A stretch of DNA of 64,000 nucleotides from Planctomonas psychrotolerans (GTDB lineage: Bacteria; Actinomycetota; Actinomycetes; Actinomycetales; Microbacteriaceae), in assembly GCF_008642235.1 (NCBI RefSeq), contig NZ_SJEV01000002.1, positions 310,001 to 374,000 of the forward strand, in the 5' to 3' direction. Numbering within the stretch: position 1 is the stretch's first letter; every line of letters starts with the position of its first letter. The notes beneath the pieces are model-generated. The model worked only from the letters and a program-made list of their open reading frames with translations. It ran no database searches and was not told the DNA's origin. This document shows positions 25,400 through 36,518 of this stretch, piece after piece. The position numbers were made by a program, and so were the translations under genes.

Positions 25400-25791
25400 C
25401 GGTTTCCCCCGTCATCCGGTTGCGATCCGAGTGCCGGCGCGAGCACGTCGGCGTCGAAGCAGGTGCGCGTGCCGGTGTGGCAGGCCACGCCCACCTGGTC
25501 CACCTGCACGAGCAGGGTGTCGGCGTCGCAGTCGAGGGCGGCCGCCCGCACGTACTGCGCGTGCCCCGACGTGTCGCCCTTCCGCCACAGCTCCTGCCGC
25601 GACCGGGACCAGAAGGTCACGCGGCCCTCGGTGAGCGTGCGGCGCAGCGATTCGGGATTCATGTAGCCGAGCATCAGCACCTCGCGAGTGTCGTGCTGCT
25701 GGATGACGGCCGGAAGCAATCCGTTCTCGTCGAATCGCGCTCGGTCGAGCACCGCCTGCACTGCCGCGTCGGTGTCGGGGATTGCGGTCAT
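25396..25791 (-). CDS. hisI: phosphoribosyl-AMP cyclohydrolase
   Basis: A 131-residue enzyme of histidine synthesis that opens the adenine ring of phosphoribosyl-AMP. The motifs [18 protein letters not shown] and [12 protein letters not shown] carry metal-binding residues, and the zinc Cys pair is in CHTGTRTCF. The length fits a stand-alone HisI without a HisE domain; hisE is a separate gene upstream. It overlaps hisF by ATGA. Confidence 0.96.
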   Translation of the reverse strand: MTAIPDTDAAVQAVLDRARFDENGLLPAVIQQHDTREVLMLGYMNPESLRRTLTEGRVTFWSRSRQELWRKGDTSGHAQYVRAAALDCDADTLLVQVDQVGVACHTGTRTCFDADVLAPALGSQPDDGGNR

Positions 25792-26567
25792 TCGCGCACC
25801 GTGTTCCCGGCGTCGCGCAGCTCGCGCTTCACGTCGCCGATCGTCATCTCGCCATTGTGGAAGACGGATGCGGCGAGCACCGCGTCCGCGCCCGCGGCGA
25901 TCGCCTGCGGGAAGTGCCGCGCCTCGCCGGCGCCTCCGGAGGCGACCACGGGAACGGAGCTGACCGACCGCATGAGCGAGATCAGTTCCGTGTCGAAGCC
26001 CTCGCGCGTGCCGTCGGCGTCGATCGAGTTGACCAGCAGTTCGCCGGCGCCGAGGTCGATGGCGCGTGCCGCCCACTCGAGCGCGTCGATGTCGGTCTCG
26101 GTCCGGCCGCCGTGGGTGGTGACCACGAAGCCCGAGTCCGTCGTGCCGCCGCGCTTCACGTCGAGCGACAGCACCATCACCTGGGCGCCGAAGCGGTCGG
26201 CGATCTCGGCGATGAGTTCGGGCCGGGCGATGGCCGCGCTGTTGACGCCCACCTTGTCGGCGCCGCTCGCGAGGAGCCGGGCCACGTCGGCGGTGGACCT
26301 CACTCCTCCGCCCACCGTGAGGGGGATGAAGACCTGCTCGGCGGTGGCGCGCACCACGTCGTACATGGTCTCGCGGTCGTCGACGGTCGCGGTCACGTCG
26401 AGGAAGGTGAGCTCGTCGGCGCCCTGCTCGTAGTAGCGGCGGGCGAGCGCGACCGGGTCCCCGGCGTCGCGGAGGTTCAGGAAGTTCACGCCCTTGACCA
26501 CGCGGCCCATGGCCACGTCGAGGCACGGGATCACCCGCACGGCCAGCGAGGTCGGGGTAGTCGACAT
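25788..26567 (-). CDS. hisF: imidazole glycerol phosphate synthase cyclase subunit
   Basis: A 259-residue TIM barrel that makes imidazole glycerol phosphate and AICAR using ammonia from HisH. Catalytic Asp residues are in [16 protein letters not shown] and SLDVKRGG; the phosphate site is VASGGAGE. The ATG at 26567 has AGGA 8 bases upstream. A second in-frame ATG at 26576 has no usable ribosome-binding site. hisH and hisA are not in the window. Confidence 0.96.
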   Translation of the reverse strand: MSTTPTSLAVRVIPCLDVAMGRVVKGVNFLNLRDAGDPVALARRYYEQGADELTFLDVTATVDDRETMYDVVRATAEQVFIPLTVGGGVRSTADVARLLASGADKVGVNSAAIARPELIAEIADRFGAQVMVLSLDVKRGGTTDSGFVVTTHGGRTETDIDALEWAARAIDLGAGELLVNSIDADGTREGFDTELISLMRSVSSVPVVASGGAGEARHFPQAIAAGADAVLAASVFHNGEMTIGDVKRELRDAGNTVRE

Positions 26568-26577
26568 GGGGAGCATC

Positions 26578-27417
26578 CTAGATGCGTGCGGCGTGGATCG
26601 CGCTGACCAGGATGGCGCGAGCGCCCGCCTCGTACAGCGAGTCCATGATGTGGTTCGTGTCGCCCCGCGGAACCATTGCCCGGACGGCCATCCACTCGGG
26701 GTCGCGCAGCGGGGAGATGGTGGGCGACTCGATGCCCGGGGTGATCTCCAGCGCGGCGTCGAGCAGCTTCGCCGGCACGTCGTAGTCGACGAGCACGAAC
26801 TGCCGGGCCACCAGCACGCCCTGCAGGCGACGCAGCAGCACGGATGCGGCGGTCGGTTCGGTCGGGCTGGAGATGAGCACGGCCTCGGACTCGAGGATCA
26901 CCGGTCCGAAGACCTCGAGCCCGGCCTTGCGCAGGGTGGTCCCGGTCTCCACGACGTCGGCGATCACGTCGGCGACGCCGAGCTGGATGGCCGATTCCAC
27001 GGCGCCGTCCAGGCGGACGAGCGTGACGTTCACCCCGGCGCGTTCGAGGAAGGCTCCGACGAGTCCGGGGTAGCTGGTGGCGACCCGGTGCCCGGCGATG
27101 TCGGCGACCTCGGTGAACGCACCGGTCGGTCCGGCGAAGCGGAAGGTCGACTCGGCGAACCCGAGGGTCGCGGTCTCGCTGGCGGGCGACTCGGAGTCGA
27201 GCAGCAGATCGCGCCCGGTGATGCCCACGTCGAGAGCGCCGGAGCCGACGTAGGTGGCGATGTCGCGGGGGCGCAGATAGAAGAACTCGACGTCGTTACG
27301 GGCGTCGACGATCCGCAGTTCCTTGGGGTCTCGGCGGCCGGTGTAACCGGCCTCGGCGAGCATCTGCGCGGCGGTGTCGGAGAGCGAGCCCTTGTTGGGC
27401 ACTGCTACACGGAGCAT
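26578..27417 (-). CDS. hisG: ATP phosphoribosyltransferase, long form
   Basis: A 279-residue enzyme for the first step of histidine synthesis. It begins [13 protein letters not shown] and has the PRPP-binding region [16 protein letters not shown]. The C-terminal domain of about 75 residues is the regulatory domain that binds histidine in long-form HisG. It follows hisE after a 72-bp gap with a strong stem-loop. Confidence 0.95.
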   Translation of the reverse strand: MLRVAVPNKGSLSDTAAQMLAEAGYTGRRDPKELRIVDARNDVEFFYLRPRDIATYVGSGALDVGITGRDLLLDSESPASETATLGFAESTFRFAGPTGAFTEVADIAGHRVATSYPGLVGAFLERAGVNVTLVRLDGAVESAIQLGVADVIADVVETGTTLRKAGLEVFGPVILESEAVLISSPTEPTAASVLLRRLQGVLVARQFVLVDYDVPAKLLDAALEITPGIESPTISPLRDPEWMAVRAMVPRGDTNHIMDSLYEAGARAILVSAIHAARI

Positions 27418-27460
27418 GGGGTTTCCATTCGGGGGAAGCGGACGTCGGATCTGGTGCCGG

Positions 27461-27483
27461 CCGTCCGGCCAGGGGCCGGACGG
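27461..27483 (-). terminator. stem-loop between hisE and hisG
   Basis: A perfect 10-bp stem (CCGTCCGGCC and its complement) with a three-base loop, 6 bases after the hisE stop. No T-run follows, so it may be an mRNA stabiliser or partial terminator rather than a full stop. Confidence 0.5.
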
Positions 27484-27489
27484 GCCGGG

Positions 27490-27753
27490 TCACAGATGTC
27501 GGTAGACGTCCGCCGGTTCCAGGCCGCGTGCGATCAGCAGCACCTGGAGGTGGTAGATCAGTTGCGAGATCTCCTCGGCGGTGCGCTCGTCGGATTCGTA
27601 CTCCGCGGCCATCCACACCTCGGCGGCCTCTTCGACGATCTTCTTGCCGATTGCGTGCACACCGGCGTCGAGTTCGCGCACCGTGCCCGAGCCCTCGGGG
27701 CGCGTGACGGATTTCTCGCGGAGCTCGACGAACAGTTCATCGAAGGTCTTCAC
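27490..27753 (-). CDS. hisE: phosphoribosyl-ATP pyrophosphatase
   Basis: An 87-residue all-helical enzyme that removes pyrophosphate from phosphoribosyl-ATP, the second step of histidine synthesis. Metal-binding acidic residues lie in [18 protein letters not shown] and [17 protein letters not shown], the MazG-like pattern. The start is GTG. It precedes hisG, as in other actinobacteria. Confidence 0.95.
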   Translation of the reverse strand: MKTFDELFVELREKSVTRPEGSGTVRELDAGVHAIGKKIVEEAAEVWMAAEYESDERTAEEISQLIYHLQVLLIARGLEPADVYRHL

Positions 27754-27798
27754 CGGTCAAGGGTACCGGTTCGCCGAGCCCGCCCCGGTCGGGTGCGC

Positions 27799-28173
27799 CT
27801 AGCGCACGCCGAGCAGGTCGATGACGAAGATCAACGTGCGGCCGGAGAGGCGGTGTCCGCCGCCCGCGGGGCCGTAGGCGAGCGCGGGCGGTACGACGAG
27901 CTGGCGGCGGCCGCCGACGCGCATGCCGGGGATGCCCTCCTGCCAGCCCTTGACGAGGCTCGCGAGCGGGAAGGTGATGGCCTGTCCCCGGTCCCACGAA
28001 GAGTCGAACTCCTCACCGGACTCGAAGTCGACGCCGAGGTAGTGCACGTTCACGGTGGAGCCTGCCGTGGCCTCGTCGCCGTCGCCCTCGCGGATGTCGG
28101 TGATCACGAGCTGCTCGGGCGCGGGGCCCTCGACGAACTCGACTTCGGGCTTGGTCTGTGCGGAATCAGTCAT
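27799..28173 (-). CDS. FKBP-type peptidyl-prolyl isomerase
   Basis: A 124-residue single-domain FKBP. It contains VNVHYLGVDFESGEEFDSSW, FPLASLVKGWQEGIPGMRVG and RQLVVPPALAYG, the core drug- and proline-binding pocket. There is no signal peptide, so it is a cytoplasmic folding helper. The ATG follows GGGGGA; the longer frame upstream runs into the repeat region and was rejected. It lies between the rpe-side repeat array and hisE. Confidence 0.93.
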   Translation of the reverse strand: MTDSAQTKPEVEFVEGPAPEQLVITDIREGDGDEATAGSTVNVHYLGVDFESGEEFDSSWDRGQAITFPLASLVKGWQEGIPGMRVGGRRQLVVPPALAYGPAGGGHRLSGRTLIFVIDLLGVR

Positions 28174-28215
28174 TCCCCCATCCAACCACGCCCTGCCTGT
28201 CGGTCCCCGTCGGTT

Positions 28216-28243
28216 GCTCGACGACGGTCGCTCGGCGACGGTC
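28216..28243. repeat. 14-bp tandem duplication
   Basis: GCTCG(A/G)CGACGGTC is repeated head to tail, between the FKBP start and the 52-bp array. Confidence 0.6.
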
Positions 28244-28264
28244 GAAGCGACACCCCACCCCACG

Positions 28265-28443
28265 CCCCTTCGGAAGGCTCAGGGACCGTACGCGACGCGA
28301 CGCACCCCACCCCACGCCCCTTCGACAGGCTCAGGGACCCTATGCGACGCGACACGACCCACCCCACGCCCCTTCGACAGGCTCAGGGACCGTATGCGAC
28401 GCGACGCACCCCACCTCACGCCCCTTCGACAGGCTCAGGGACC
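28265..28443. repeat. 52-bp-period tandem array built on a REP-like palindrome
   Basis: Four copies of a 23-bp core containing CCTTCGACAGGCTCAGGG start at 28265, 28317, 28369 and 28421, each exactly 52 bp from the last. The 29 bp between cores are also nearly identical (GCGACGCGACGCACCCCACC and similar). The array ends 8 bp from the rpe stop codon, in the 3' region of rpe. The core is related to single elements near acs, pyrR and carA. Confidence 0.9.
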
Positions 28444-28451
28444 GGAGCGGG

Positions 28452-29114
28452 TCAGTGGGCGTGGGTGGAGGCGGCGGCGTCGCGGAGGGAGGCGATGCGG
28501 TCGGCGGGATCCCCGGCGAACACGCTGGAGCCGGCGACGAAGGTGTCCGCTCCGGCCCGCGCGGCGGTGACGATGGTCTCCTCGTTGATGCCGCCGTCCA
28601 CCTGCAGCCACACGTCGAGGCCGGCACCGGACACGCGTTCGCGCAGCGCGCGCAGCTTCGGCATCGTCGACTCGAGGAACGACTGGCCGCCGAATCCGGG
28701 CTCCACGGTCATCACGAGCACCTGGTCGAACTCGGCGAGCAGGTCGAGGTACGGTTCGGCCGGGGTGCCGGGTTTCAGGGCGATGCCGGCCCGGGCGCCC
28801 ATCGACCGCAGGCGGCGGGCGAGCGCCACCGGATCCGCGGCCGCCTCCGCATGGAACGTGACCGAGTAGGCGCCCGCCTCGGCGTGATCGGGAGCCCAGC
28901 GGTCGGGGTCGTCGATCATCAGGTGCACGTCGAGCGGGATGTCGCTCACCTCGGCGAGGCGCTGCACGGTGCCGGGCCCGAAAGTGAGGTTCGGGACGAA
29001 GTGGTTGTCCATGACGTCGACGTGCACGAGGTCGGCACTCCGGATGCGACGCACCTCGCTCTCGAGGTTCACGAAGTCGGCGGCCAGGATGCTCGGGTTG
29101 ATGCGCACGGACAT
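28452..29114 (-). CDS. rpe: ribulose-phosphate 3-epimerase
   Basis: A 220-residue TIM-barrel enzyme of the pentose phosphate pathway. It has the N-terminus [10 protein letters not shown], metal-ligand and catalytic motifs [17 protein letters not shown] and [16 protein letters not shown], and the phosphate loop VDGGI. It lies 10 bases after rsmB in the long minus-strand run. Its stop is immediately followed by the tandem repeat array. Confidence 0.96.
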   Translation of the reverse strand: MSVRINPSILAADFVNLESEVRRIRSADLVHVDVMDNHFVPNLTFGPGTVQRLAEVSDIPLDVHLMIDDPDRWAPDHAEAGAYSVTFHAEAAADPVALARRLRSMGARAGIALKPGTPAEPYLDLLAEFDQVLVMTVEPGFGGQSFLESTMPKLRALRERVSGAGLDVWLQVDGGINEETIVTAARAGADTFVAGSSVFAGDPADRIASLRDAAASTHAH

Positions 29115-29124
29115 GCGAACGAGC

Positions 29125-30510
29125 CTACGACGTGGTCAGCAGGGCGATGAACATGGCGTCGCACCCGTGTCGATGCGGCCACAGCTGCACGGCCGAGTCG
29201 CCCTCGGGCTGTTCGAGGGGCGCGAGCGCGACCGACTGCAGCAGCACGGGGGTGTCGAGGGCCCGCAGTCGGCCGTCGGAGCGGGCGAGTGCGCCCTCGA
29301 CGACCGCCCGGGTCTCGGCGAGGTGCGGCGAGCAGGTCACGTAGGCGATCACCCCGCCGGGCGCGAGCGCCGCGACCGCGGAGTCCAGCAGCGCCGATTG
29401 CAGCGGTGCGAGGTCGGCCACGTCGCGCGGCGTCTTCCGCCAGCGGGCCTCGGGTCGGCGCCGGAGCGCCCCCAGCCCGGTGCACGGGGCGTCGAGCAGG
29501 ATCCGGTCGAAGGCCTGCGGGTGGCTGCCGCCCACCGTGGTGCCGTCGAGCTGCCAGACCTCGATGTCGCCGGGCACGGCGGAGAGCGCCTCGCGCACCA
29601 GGTCGGCCCGTGCGGGCACGATCTCGTTGGCCGTGAAGGTGGCGCCCGCGCGGGCGGCCTCGGCGGCGAGCAGCGCGGCTTTGCCGCCCGGCCCGGCGCA
29701 CAGGTCGAGCCAGTGCTCGCCCGGTTCGATCGGCATCGCCGCGGTGAGCGCGAGGGCGGCCAGTTGCGACCCCTCGTCCTGCACGCGCGCCGTGCCCGAC
29801 GCGACCGCGGCGACGTCGAGCGGGTCCCCGCCGTCGAGGTACACCCCGTAGGGCGAGAAGGCGGCGGGATGATCGCCCACGTCGGTCGGCTCCGCGAGCC
29901 CGGGCAGCGCGGCCAGTGTGACGGCCGGCGCCACGTTGTCGGCGCGCAGCAGGTCGACGAGCTCGTCCTCCCGTCCGTCGCGGGCGAGGGCGCGGCGGAG
30001 CGCGCGCACGATCCACACCGGGTGCGAGTGCTCGAGCGACAACCGCTCGTCGTCGTTCGTCGCGGAGCCCAGCACCCGGTCCCGCCAGTCATCGGGAGTC
30101 GACCGGGTGATGGCGCGGAGCACGCCGTTCGTGAAGCCGGTGGCCGACCGCGAGCCGACCATGCGGGCGAGCCCCACCCCCTCGTTGACGGCGGCATGCG
30201 GAGCGACGCGCATCGACAGCAGCTGGTGCGTCGAGAGGCGCAGGACGTCGAGGATGGGCGGGTCGATGGCCGAGGCGTCCCGCTTGGCGGCGAGCTCGAT
30301 CACCCGGTCGTAGTAGCCCAGCATGCGCAGCGTGCCGTAGGCGAGTTCCGTCGCGAGCGCCGCGTCCTTCGTCGACAGCTTCGCCCGGCGGATGCGCACG
30401 GGGAGCAGCAGGTTGGCATACGCGTCGGACTCGTGCACGGCGCGCACCACGTCGAACGCCACGCGTCTCGCCGCCGTGACCGTCGGGGCGGGCGGTCGTC
30501 GATCGCTCAT
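29125..30510 (-). CDS. rsmB: RsmB-family rRNA (cytosine-C5) methyltransferase
   Basis: A 461-residue protein with an N-terminal NusB-like RNA-binding domain (about 1-150) and a C-terminal SAM-dependent methyltransferase domain. The SAM loop is [15 protein letters not shown]. Two catalytic cysteines are in DAPCTGLG and TCSPH, the two-Cys mechanism of m5C enzymes. The likely target is 16S rRNA C967. The ATG overlaps the fmt stop as ATGA. Confidence 0.93.
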   Translation of the reverse strand: MSDRRPPAPTVTAARRVAFDVVRAVHESDAYANLLLPVRIRRAKLSTKDAALATELAYGTLRMLGYYDRVIELAAKRDASAIDPPILDVLRLSTHQLLSMRVAPHAAVNEGVGLARMVGSRSATGFTNGVLRAITRSTPDDWRDRVLGSATNDDERLSLEHSHPVWIVRALRRALARDGREDELVDLLRADNVAPAVTLAALPGLAEPTDVGDHPAAFSPYGVYLDGGDPLDVAAVASGTARVQDEGSQLAALALTAAMPIEPGEHWLDLCAGPGGKAALLAAEAARAGATFTANEIVPARADLVREALSAVPGDIEVWQLDGTTVGGSHPQAFDRILLDAPCTGLGALRRRPEARWRKTPRDVADLAPLQSALLDSAVAALAPGGVIAYVTCSPHLAETRAVVEGALARSDGRLRALDTPVLLQSVALAPLEQPEGDSAVQLWPHRHGCDAMFIALLTTS

Positions 30511-31427
30511 TCGGCCGTCACCCCGTGCTGGTCGGGCAGCCCGCGCCACCAGTCGGCGGCGGGCATCGGTCGCTTGCCGGCGGGCTGCACGGTGTCGAGG
30601 GCGAGGGGGTCGGTCGCCGTGCCGACCAGCACCCGCCGGTCGCGCAGCGCGAGCCTGCCCGGGGGAAGCGGGTCGCCGCCCGCGACCGGTGCGGCGGCGA
30701 GAACCTTGAGCCGCTGGCCGCCGACGGTGGTGAACGCGCCCGGCTCCGGAGTCACTCCGCGGAGCCGCGCGTCGACCTCCGCGACCGGGCGGGTGAAGTC
30801 GAGCCGCCCGTCGTCGAGGGTGAGCTTGGGCGCGAGGGTGGGGTCGCCGAGTTGCGCCGTGGACCGCGCGGTGCCCGCGGCGAGGTCGTTCACGACCGAC
30901 GTGAGCAGGGCCGCTCCGTCGTGGGCGAGCGCGGCGAGCACATCGCCCGCGGTCTCGCCCGGCCCGGTGGAGCGGGACACGGTGGCGAAAACGGGTCCGG
31001 TGTCGAGTCCGGCCTCGAGCTGGAAGACGCTCGCCCCGGTGTCGGTGTCCCCCGCCATGAGCGCGCGCTGCACCGGTGCGGCGCCGCGCCAGGCCGGAAG
31101 CAGGGAGAAGTGCAGGTTGATCCAGCCGTGCCGGGGCGTGGACAGCAGCGGCTCCCGCACCAGCCCGCCATAGGCGACGATCACGCCGAGGTCCGGGCGG
31201 AGATCGGCCACCCGGCCGGTGAGGTCCTCACCGAGCCGGTTCGCCCGGATCACCTCGAGCCCGCGCGCGTCCGCCGCCACGGCCACCGGTGACGGCGTGA
31301 GGACGCGTTTCCGCCCCATCGGCGCGTCGGCGCGGGTGATCACCGCGACGATGTCGTGTGCCGATGCGGCGAGGGCGTCGAGGCTGGGCACGGCGGCATC
31401 CGGGGTGCCGGCGAAGATGAGTCTCAT
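30507..31427 (-). CDS. fmt: methionyl-tRNA formyltransferase
   Basis: A 306-residue enzyme that formylates initiator Met-tRNA using 10-formyl-tetrahydrofolate. It begins MRLIFAGTPDAAVPSL. The catalytic region reads INLHFSLLPAWRGAAPVQRAL (Asn, His), with an Asp further on in LEAGLDTGPV. The C-terminal OB-like domain is present. The ATG was chosen because the family starts here; the open frame upstream is noise. Confidence 0.95.
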   Translation of the reverse strand: MRLIFAGTPDAAVPSLDALAASAHDIVAVITRADAPMGRKRVLTPSPVAVAADARGLEVIRANRLGEDLTGRVADLRPDLGVIVAYGGLVREPLLSTPRHGWINLHFSLLPAWRGAAPVQRALMAGDTDTGASVFQLEAGLDTGPVFATVSRSTGPGETAGDVLAALAHDGAALLTSVVNDLAAGTARSTAQLGDPTLAPKLTLDDGRLDFTRPVAEVDARLRGVTPEPGAFTTVGGQRLKVLAAAPVAGGDPLPPGRLALRDRRVLVGTATDPLALDTVQPAGKRPMPAADWWRGLPDQHGVTAE

Positions 31428-31506
31428 GCCGCGTGCTCTCCCCTGTTCTCTGGTGGATTCGTTCGGTGGTGGTGTCGGTGAATGGGGGGAATCGGGGGTG
31501 GCGGTC

Positions 31507-33534
31507 TCAGAGGATGTCGGAGGTGTCGAACCGCACGCGCAGGGACGGGCGCTGGCGGTAGCCGCCCTTCGCGGGCGGTCCCTTGCGCCGGGTGCTCGCG
31601 TTCTCCACGACCGCCGATCGTAGCGCGGATGCGACGGCGCCGCCCTGCGCGTACTCGAGCCGTACGAGTGCCCGCACGTTCTGCGCATCGACGTCGACCG
31701 GACCGAGCACGTCCACACCGGGCAGCTCGGCCACGCGCTCCATCGCGGTGCGCACGGCGTCGACTCCGCCCTCCACGGCGGCCACGCGCACGGCGGGCGG
31801 GAACCGCAACGCTCGGCGGTCGGCCAGTTCCGCGCGGGCGTAGTCGGCCTGCCGCCAGGTGTTCAGCGCCCGCGCGAGCGCTCCGCCCACGCCGACGAGC
31901 AGCACGGGCGCCTTCGGGGCAGCGAGAGCCGCGGCGTTCGACCACCACCGCAGGCAGTCCTCCCCCACGCGCAGGCTCTCGCGCGCCAGCATCCGCTCCC
32001 CGTCGAGCAGCAGCACCGCTCGGTAACCGGCCGCGGCGACGGGCTCCGCACCGCGGGTGGCCACCACGAGCGCCGGGGCGTCGGACACCTCGAGCACGGT
32101 GTGCTCCCCGTCGGCCACGATCACCCGCACACCGGGGAACGCGCGCCCCAGTTCCTCGGCCGTGCGACCCGAGCCGCGGGTGACGAACCGCAGTCGGTCG
32201 CCCTCGCAGTGGGTGCAGCGCCAGTCGGCCGCGAGGGCACCGCACCAGCCGCAGGACGGCATGGCGCTCGCCGACGCCTTGCCGAGCGGACCCTGGCAGC
32301 GGTTGCAGCGCGCGGCGTGCGCGCAGCTGGCGCAGGCCAGCACGGGCGCATAACCGGGTCGGGCCACCTGTACGAGCACCGGCCCCGACTCGAGCGCCTG
32401 CCGCGCCTCGCGCCACGCCGTCGACGGGATGCGCGCGGCCTGCGCGAATCCGTCGGGCGCCGGCTGCGACACCGTGGGGATCACGCGCGGGGCGGTGCCC
32501 GTCAGCGGCAGCAGTTCGTCGAGGAAGCCGAGCTCGACCAGCCGTTCGACCTCGGTGCTTCGGCTGTGTCCGACGAAGGCCAGCGCGCAGCCGGACTGCG
32601 CCTGGCGCACGAGTGCGACGTCGCGGGACGACGCGTACGGGCTGAGCGGTTCGGCGTGCAGCGGGTCCCCGTCGTCCCAGAGCACGATGAGGCCGAGTCG
32701 GGGGGCCGGGGCGTAGACCGCGGAGCGGGTGCCGAGGAGGATGCGCGGCTCGTCACCCAGACCGGAGAGGAATGCGCGGTAGCGGTCGGGGTTCGACTGG
32801 CGGGCATCGACCCGGGCGACCGCGGAGGGCGGCACGAGAGTCGCGAGGGCGGACTCCACCTGCGCCTGGTCGCGGAAGTCGGGCAGCGCGAGGATGGCGC
32901 TCTCGCCGCGGGCGAGGCTCGCGGCCGCGGCCTGCGCCAGGGTGAGCGCCCAGCGGCCCACCCAGCGTCCCGGTGCGACCTCGACGACTCCCGGCACGGC
33001 GTCGACGGCGACGCGTGCGCGGTCGGCGAGCGCGCGCGCCCACGCACCCTCCACGTACCCGGTGACGTCGACCGTCGCACCGGCGCCCTCCCCGTCGGGG
33101 CGGTCCGCGGTTCCGTCCGGCGCGGCGGCCGGGACGGCTGCGGTCGCGGTCGCGGCGAGGTACGCCTTCTCCACTCGCGCCTGCCGCGGCGGGATGGCGA
33201 AGCGCAGCACGTCGACGGCGCTCCCGGCGCTGCGGTCGGCGACCGCGCGGGCGAGACGCCACACCTCCGGGGTGAGCACGCGCACGGGAGACACCACGGA
33301 GTCGAGCGGGCTCAGCACGCCGGGATAGTCGTGCTCGGCGACCACCTCGACGAGGAAGCCGTCCGCCACTCGCCCGGCCGACCGCAGCGGAACACGCACA
33401 CGCACCCCCGGTACCGCGGTGTCCCGCAGCTCGGGCGGGATGGCGTAGTCGAAGAGCCGGTCGAGCTGCGGGAGCGGCGAATCCAGGGCGACCCGCGCGA
33501 TCGGCGCGGACGCCGGCGCGGTGTCGCCCGTCAC
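31507..33534 (-). CDS. priA: PriA-like replication restart protein lacking helicase motifs
   Basis: A 675-residue protein with the PriA layout: N-terminal DNA-binding domain (about 1-110), ATPase-like core, zinc-binding segment and C-terminal domain. The zinc cysteines are intact (CASCAHAARCNRC, CGWCG, CTHC). Walker A (GxGKT) is missing: the equivalent region reads ESAILALPDFRDQ. The DEEH box is replaced by LWDDGDPLH. Actinobacterial PriA proteins are known to be degenerate in this way and are predicted to lack helicase activity, so it may act as a structural restart factor. The start is GTG, 2 bases after metK. Confidence 0.9.
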   Translation of the reverse strand: MTGDTAPASAPIARVALDSPLPQLDRLFDYAIPPELRDTAVPGVRVRVPLRSAGRVADGFLVEVVAEHDYPGVLSPLDSVVSPVRVLTPEVWRLARAVADRSAGSAVDVLRFAIPPRQARVEKAYLAATATAAVPAAAPDGTADRPDGEGAGATVDVTGYVEGAWARALADRARVAVDAVPGVVEVAPGRWVGRWALTLAQAAAASLARGESAILALPDFRDQAQVESALATLVPPSAVARVDARQSNPDRYRAFLSGLGDEPRILLGTRSAVYAPAPRLGLIVLWDDGDPLHAEPLSPYASSRDVALVRQAQSGCALAFVGHSRSTEVERLVELGFLDELLPLTGTAPRVIPTVSQPAPDGFAQAARIPSTAWREARQALESGPVLVQVARPGYAPVLACASCAHAARCNRCQGPLGKASASAMPSCGWCGALAADWRCTHCEGDRLRFVTRGSGRTAEELGRAFPGVRVIVADGEHTVLEVSDAPALVVATRGAEPVAAAGYRAVLLLDGERMLARESLRVGEDCLRWWSNAAALAAPKAPVLLVGVGGALARALNTWRQADYARAELADRRALRFPPAVRVAAVEGGVDAVRTAMERVAELPGVDVLGPVDVDAQNVRALVRLEYAQGGAVASALRSAVVENASTRRKGPPAKGGYRQRPSLRVRFDTSDIL

Positions 33535-33536
33535 GG

Positions 33537-34730
<1,194 letters not shown>

Positions 34731-34770
34731 GTGGTCTCCATGCGGTCGGGGGACGTCCAGCAGCGCCGGA

Positions 34771-36066
34771 CTACGAGCCGGAAGGGCGGAGGACGTCGAG
34801 AATGCGATCGGCCACGGCGGCTTTGCTGCCGGAGGCCTCCATCACTATATCTCCGCCCCGTGACACGACCACGACGGCGTTGTCATCCACGGCGAAGCCC
34901 CGGAGCCACCCGACCCTGTTGAGGACGAGGAAGTCGCAGCCCTTGCGTTCGAGCTTCTCCCGGCCCACCCGGAGCAGTTCCGCGGTGTCGCCCGCGGTCT
35001 CGGCGGCGAAGCCGATCACCACCTGATCGGCGCGGCGGTTCGCGGCCAGCGACGCGAGGATGTCGGGGTTCTTGACGAGCTCCAGCGTCATCGTGTCGCC
35101 GATCGCATCCTTCTTGAGCTTGGTCTGGGCGATCGATGCGGGGCGGTAGTCCGCCACGGCGGCGGCCATGATGATCACGTCCGAGTCCTGTGCGTACTCC
35201 GCCGCAGCCTGCGCGAGCTGCTTGGCCGTCTCGACCTGCACCACGTCGACGCCCTCCGGTGCGGGCACCTCGAGGTGGGCGGCGAGGAGGGTGACCTCGG
35301 CACCGCGGTCCCGGGCGGCGACGGCGAGCGCGACGCCCTGCTTGCCGCTCGACCGGTTGCCGAGGAAGCGCACCGGGTCGAGAGGTTCGCGAGTTCCGCC
35401 GGCACTCACCAGGAGGCGCACACCGGCGAGGTCGTGGCGAGTCGGCAGGTCGGGATCGGCGCCGGGCGCGCCGTCGACGGCAGGTCCGGGATCGGCGCCG
35501 GGCGCGCCTTCCGCAGCGGGCGCACCGGGCACCAGGGCGAGGGCGGCGGCCACGATCGCATCGGGTTCGGCCATCCGCCCGGGGCCGGAGTCCGACCCCG
35601 TCAGCTGTCCGCTCTCCGGTCCGACGAACGCGATCCCGCGGGAGCGGAGAGTGGCCACGTTCGCGACGGTGGCCGCGTTCTGCCACATCTCGGTGTGCAT
35701 GGCGGGCGCCACGATCACGGGCGCGGTGCTCGCCAGCACGGTGGTGCCGAGCAGGTCGTCGGCGAGACCGGTCGCCAGTTTCGCCAGGGTGTTCGCCGTG
35801 GCGGGCGCGATGACGATGAGGTCGGCGGACTGACCGATCGCCACGTGCCGGACCTGCGCGACGCCCTCGTAGAGGTCGCTGTGAACGATGTTGCGGCTGA
35901 TCGCCTCGAGCGTGGGTCGCCCCACGAACCGCAGCGCGGCATCCGTCGCCACGACGTGAACGTCGTGACCGGCGAGAACGAGCCCGCGGACCACTCCGAC
36001 GGCCTTGTAGGCGGCGATCCCGCCGCTGATGCCGACGACGACGGTGAGGCGTTCGGGATTCGTCAC
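34771..36066 (-). CDS. coaBC: phosphopantothenoylcysteine decarboxylase / phosphopantothenate-cysteine ligase
   Basis: A 431-residue bifunctional coenzyme A enzyme. The N-terminal flavoprotein decarboxylase domain (about 1-180) has [16 protein letters not shown] and PAMHTEMW. The C-terminal ligase domain (about 220-431) has [24 protein letters not shown]. The linker holds a 12-residue duplication, APGADP plus flanks, encoded by a 21-bp direct repeat at 35452 and 35488. The start is GTG. It sits between rpoZ and metK as in other actinobacteria. Confidence 0.95.
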   Translation of the reverse strand: MTNPERLTVVVGISGGIAAYKAVGVVRGLVLAGHDVHVVATDAALRFVGRPTLEAISRNIVHSDLYEGVAQVRHVAIGQSADLIVIAPATANTLAKLATGLADDLLGTTVLASTAPVIVAPAMHTEMWQNAATVANVATLRSRGIAFVGPESGQLTGSDSGPGRMAEPDAIVAAALALVPGAPAAEGAPGADPGPAVDGAPGADPDLPTRHDLAGVRLLVSAGGTREPLDPVRFLGNRSSGKQGVALAVAARDRGAEVTLLAAHLEVPAPEGVDVVQVETAKQLAQAAAEYAQDSDVIIMAAAVADYRPASIAQTKLKKDAIGDTMTLELVKNPDILASLAANRRADQVVIGFAAETAGDTAELLRVGREKLERKGCDFLVLNRVGWLRGFAVDDNAVVVVSRGGDIVMEASGSKAAVADRILDVLRPSGS

Positions 36067-36126
36067 GGGCGGGCGGCTCGGGGCGCCGGGAGTCTCGTCG
36101 TTCGCGGTACTGCTCGTCGTTCCGTG

Positions 36127-36393
36127 TTACTGCTCGGGCGCCGGAGCGGCCTTGGCGACGAGCTTGTTCTCGTTGATCTCGTGCAGGGCGACGGAGAGCG
36201 GCTTGTCGTCGATGGTGGAGTCGACGAGCGGTCCCACGTTGTCGAACAGGCTTCCCTCGTGCAGGTCGGCGTAGTAGTCGTTGATCTGGCGTGCGCGCTT
36301 CGAGGCGAAGATCACGAGCGCGTACTTGGAGTCGACCTTTTCCAGCAGCTCGTCGATGGGCGGGTCGATGATTCCGGTGAGCTTGTCGGCCAT
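36127..36393 (-). CDS. rpoZ: RNA polymerase omega subunit
   Basis: An 88-residue subunit that helps assemble RNA polymerase around beta-prime. It contains [20 protein letters not shown] and [13 protein letters not shown], the conserved omega core. GAGGAG precedes the ATG. It lies between gmk and coaBC, the usual place. Confidence 0.95.
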   Translation of the reverse strand: MADKLTGIIDPPIDELLEKVDSKYALVIFASKRARQINDYYADLHEGSLFDNVGPLVDSTIDDKPLSVALHEINENKLVAKAAPAPEQ

Positions 36394-36518
36394 GGTCTCT
36401 CCTCGTGGTGATGGGGTCGTGGGGTGAAGCGGCGGGCGGGCCCGCATCGGTTTCGTCGTGGTCCGGGCGGGAGCGGGCGGCTGTCGCGCCCGGGCGCCCG
36501 CAATCGGAAGAAGCGCGA

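Noticed and set aside
28265-28443. CRISPR array
   Set aside because: The units are head-to-tail with near-identical intervening sequence, so there are no unique spacers, and no cas genes are nearby.
31507-33534. PriA as a damaged pseudogene
   Set aside because: The frame is intact, and loss of helicase motifs is normal for actinobacterial PriA.
34731-34770. SAM riboswitch upstream of metK
   Set aside because: The gap is only 40 bp and holds no conserved core.
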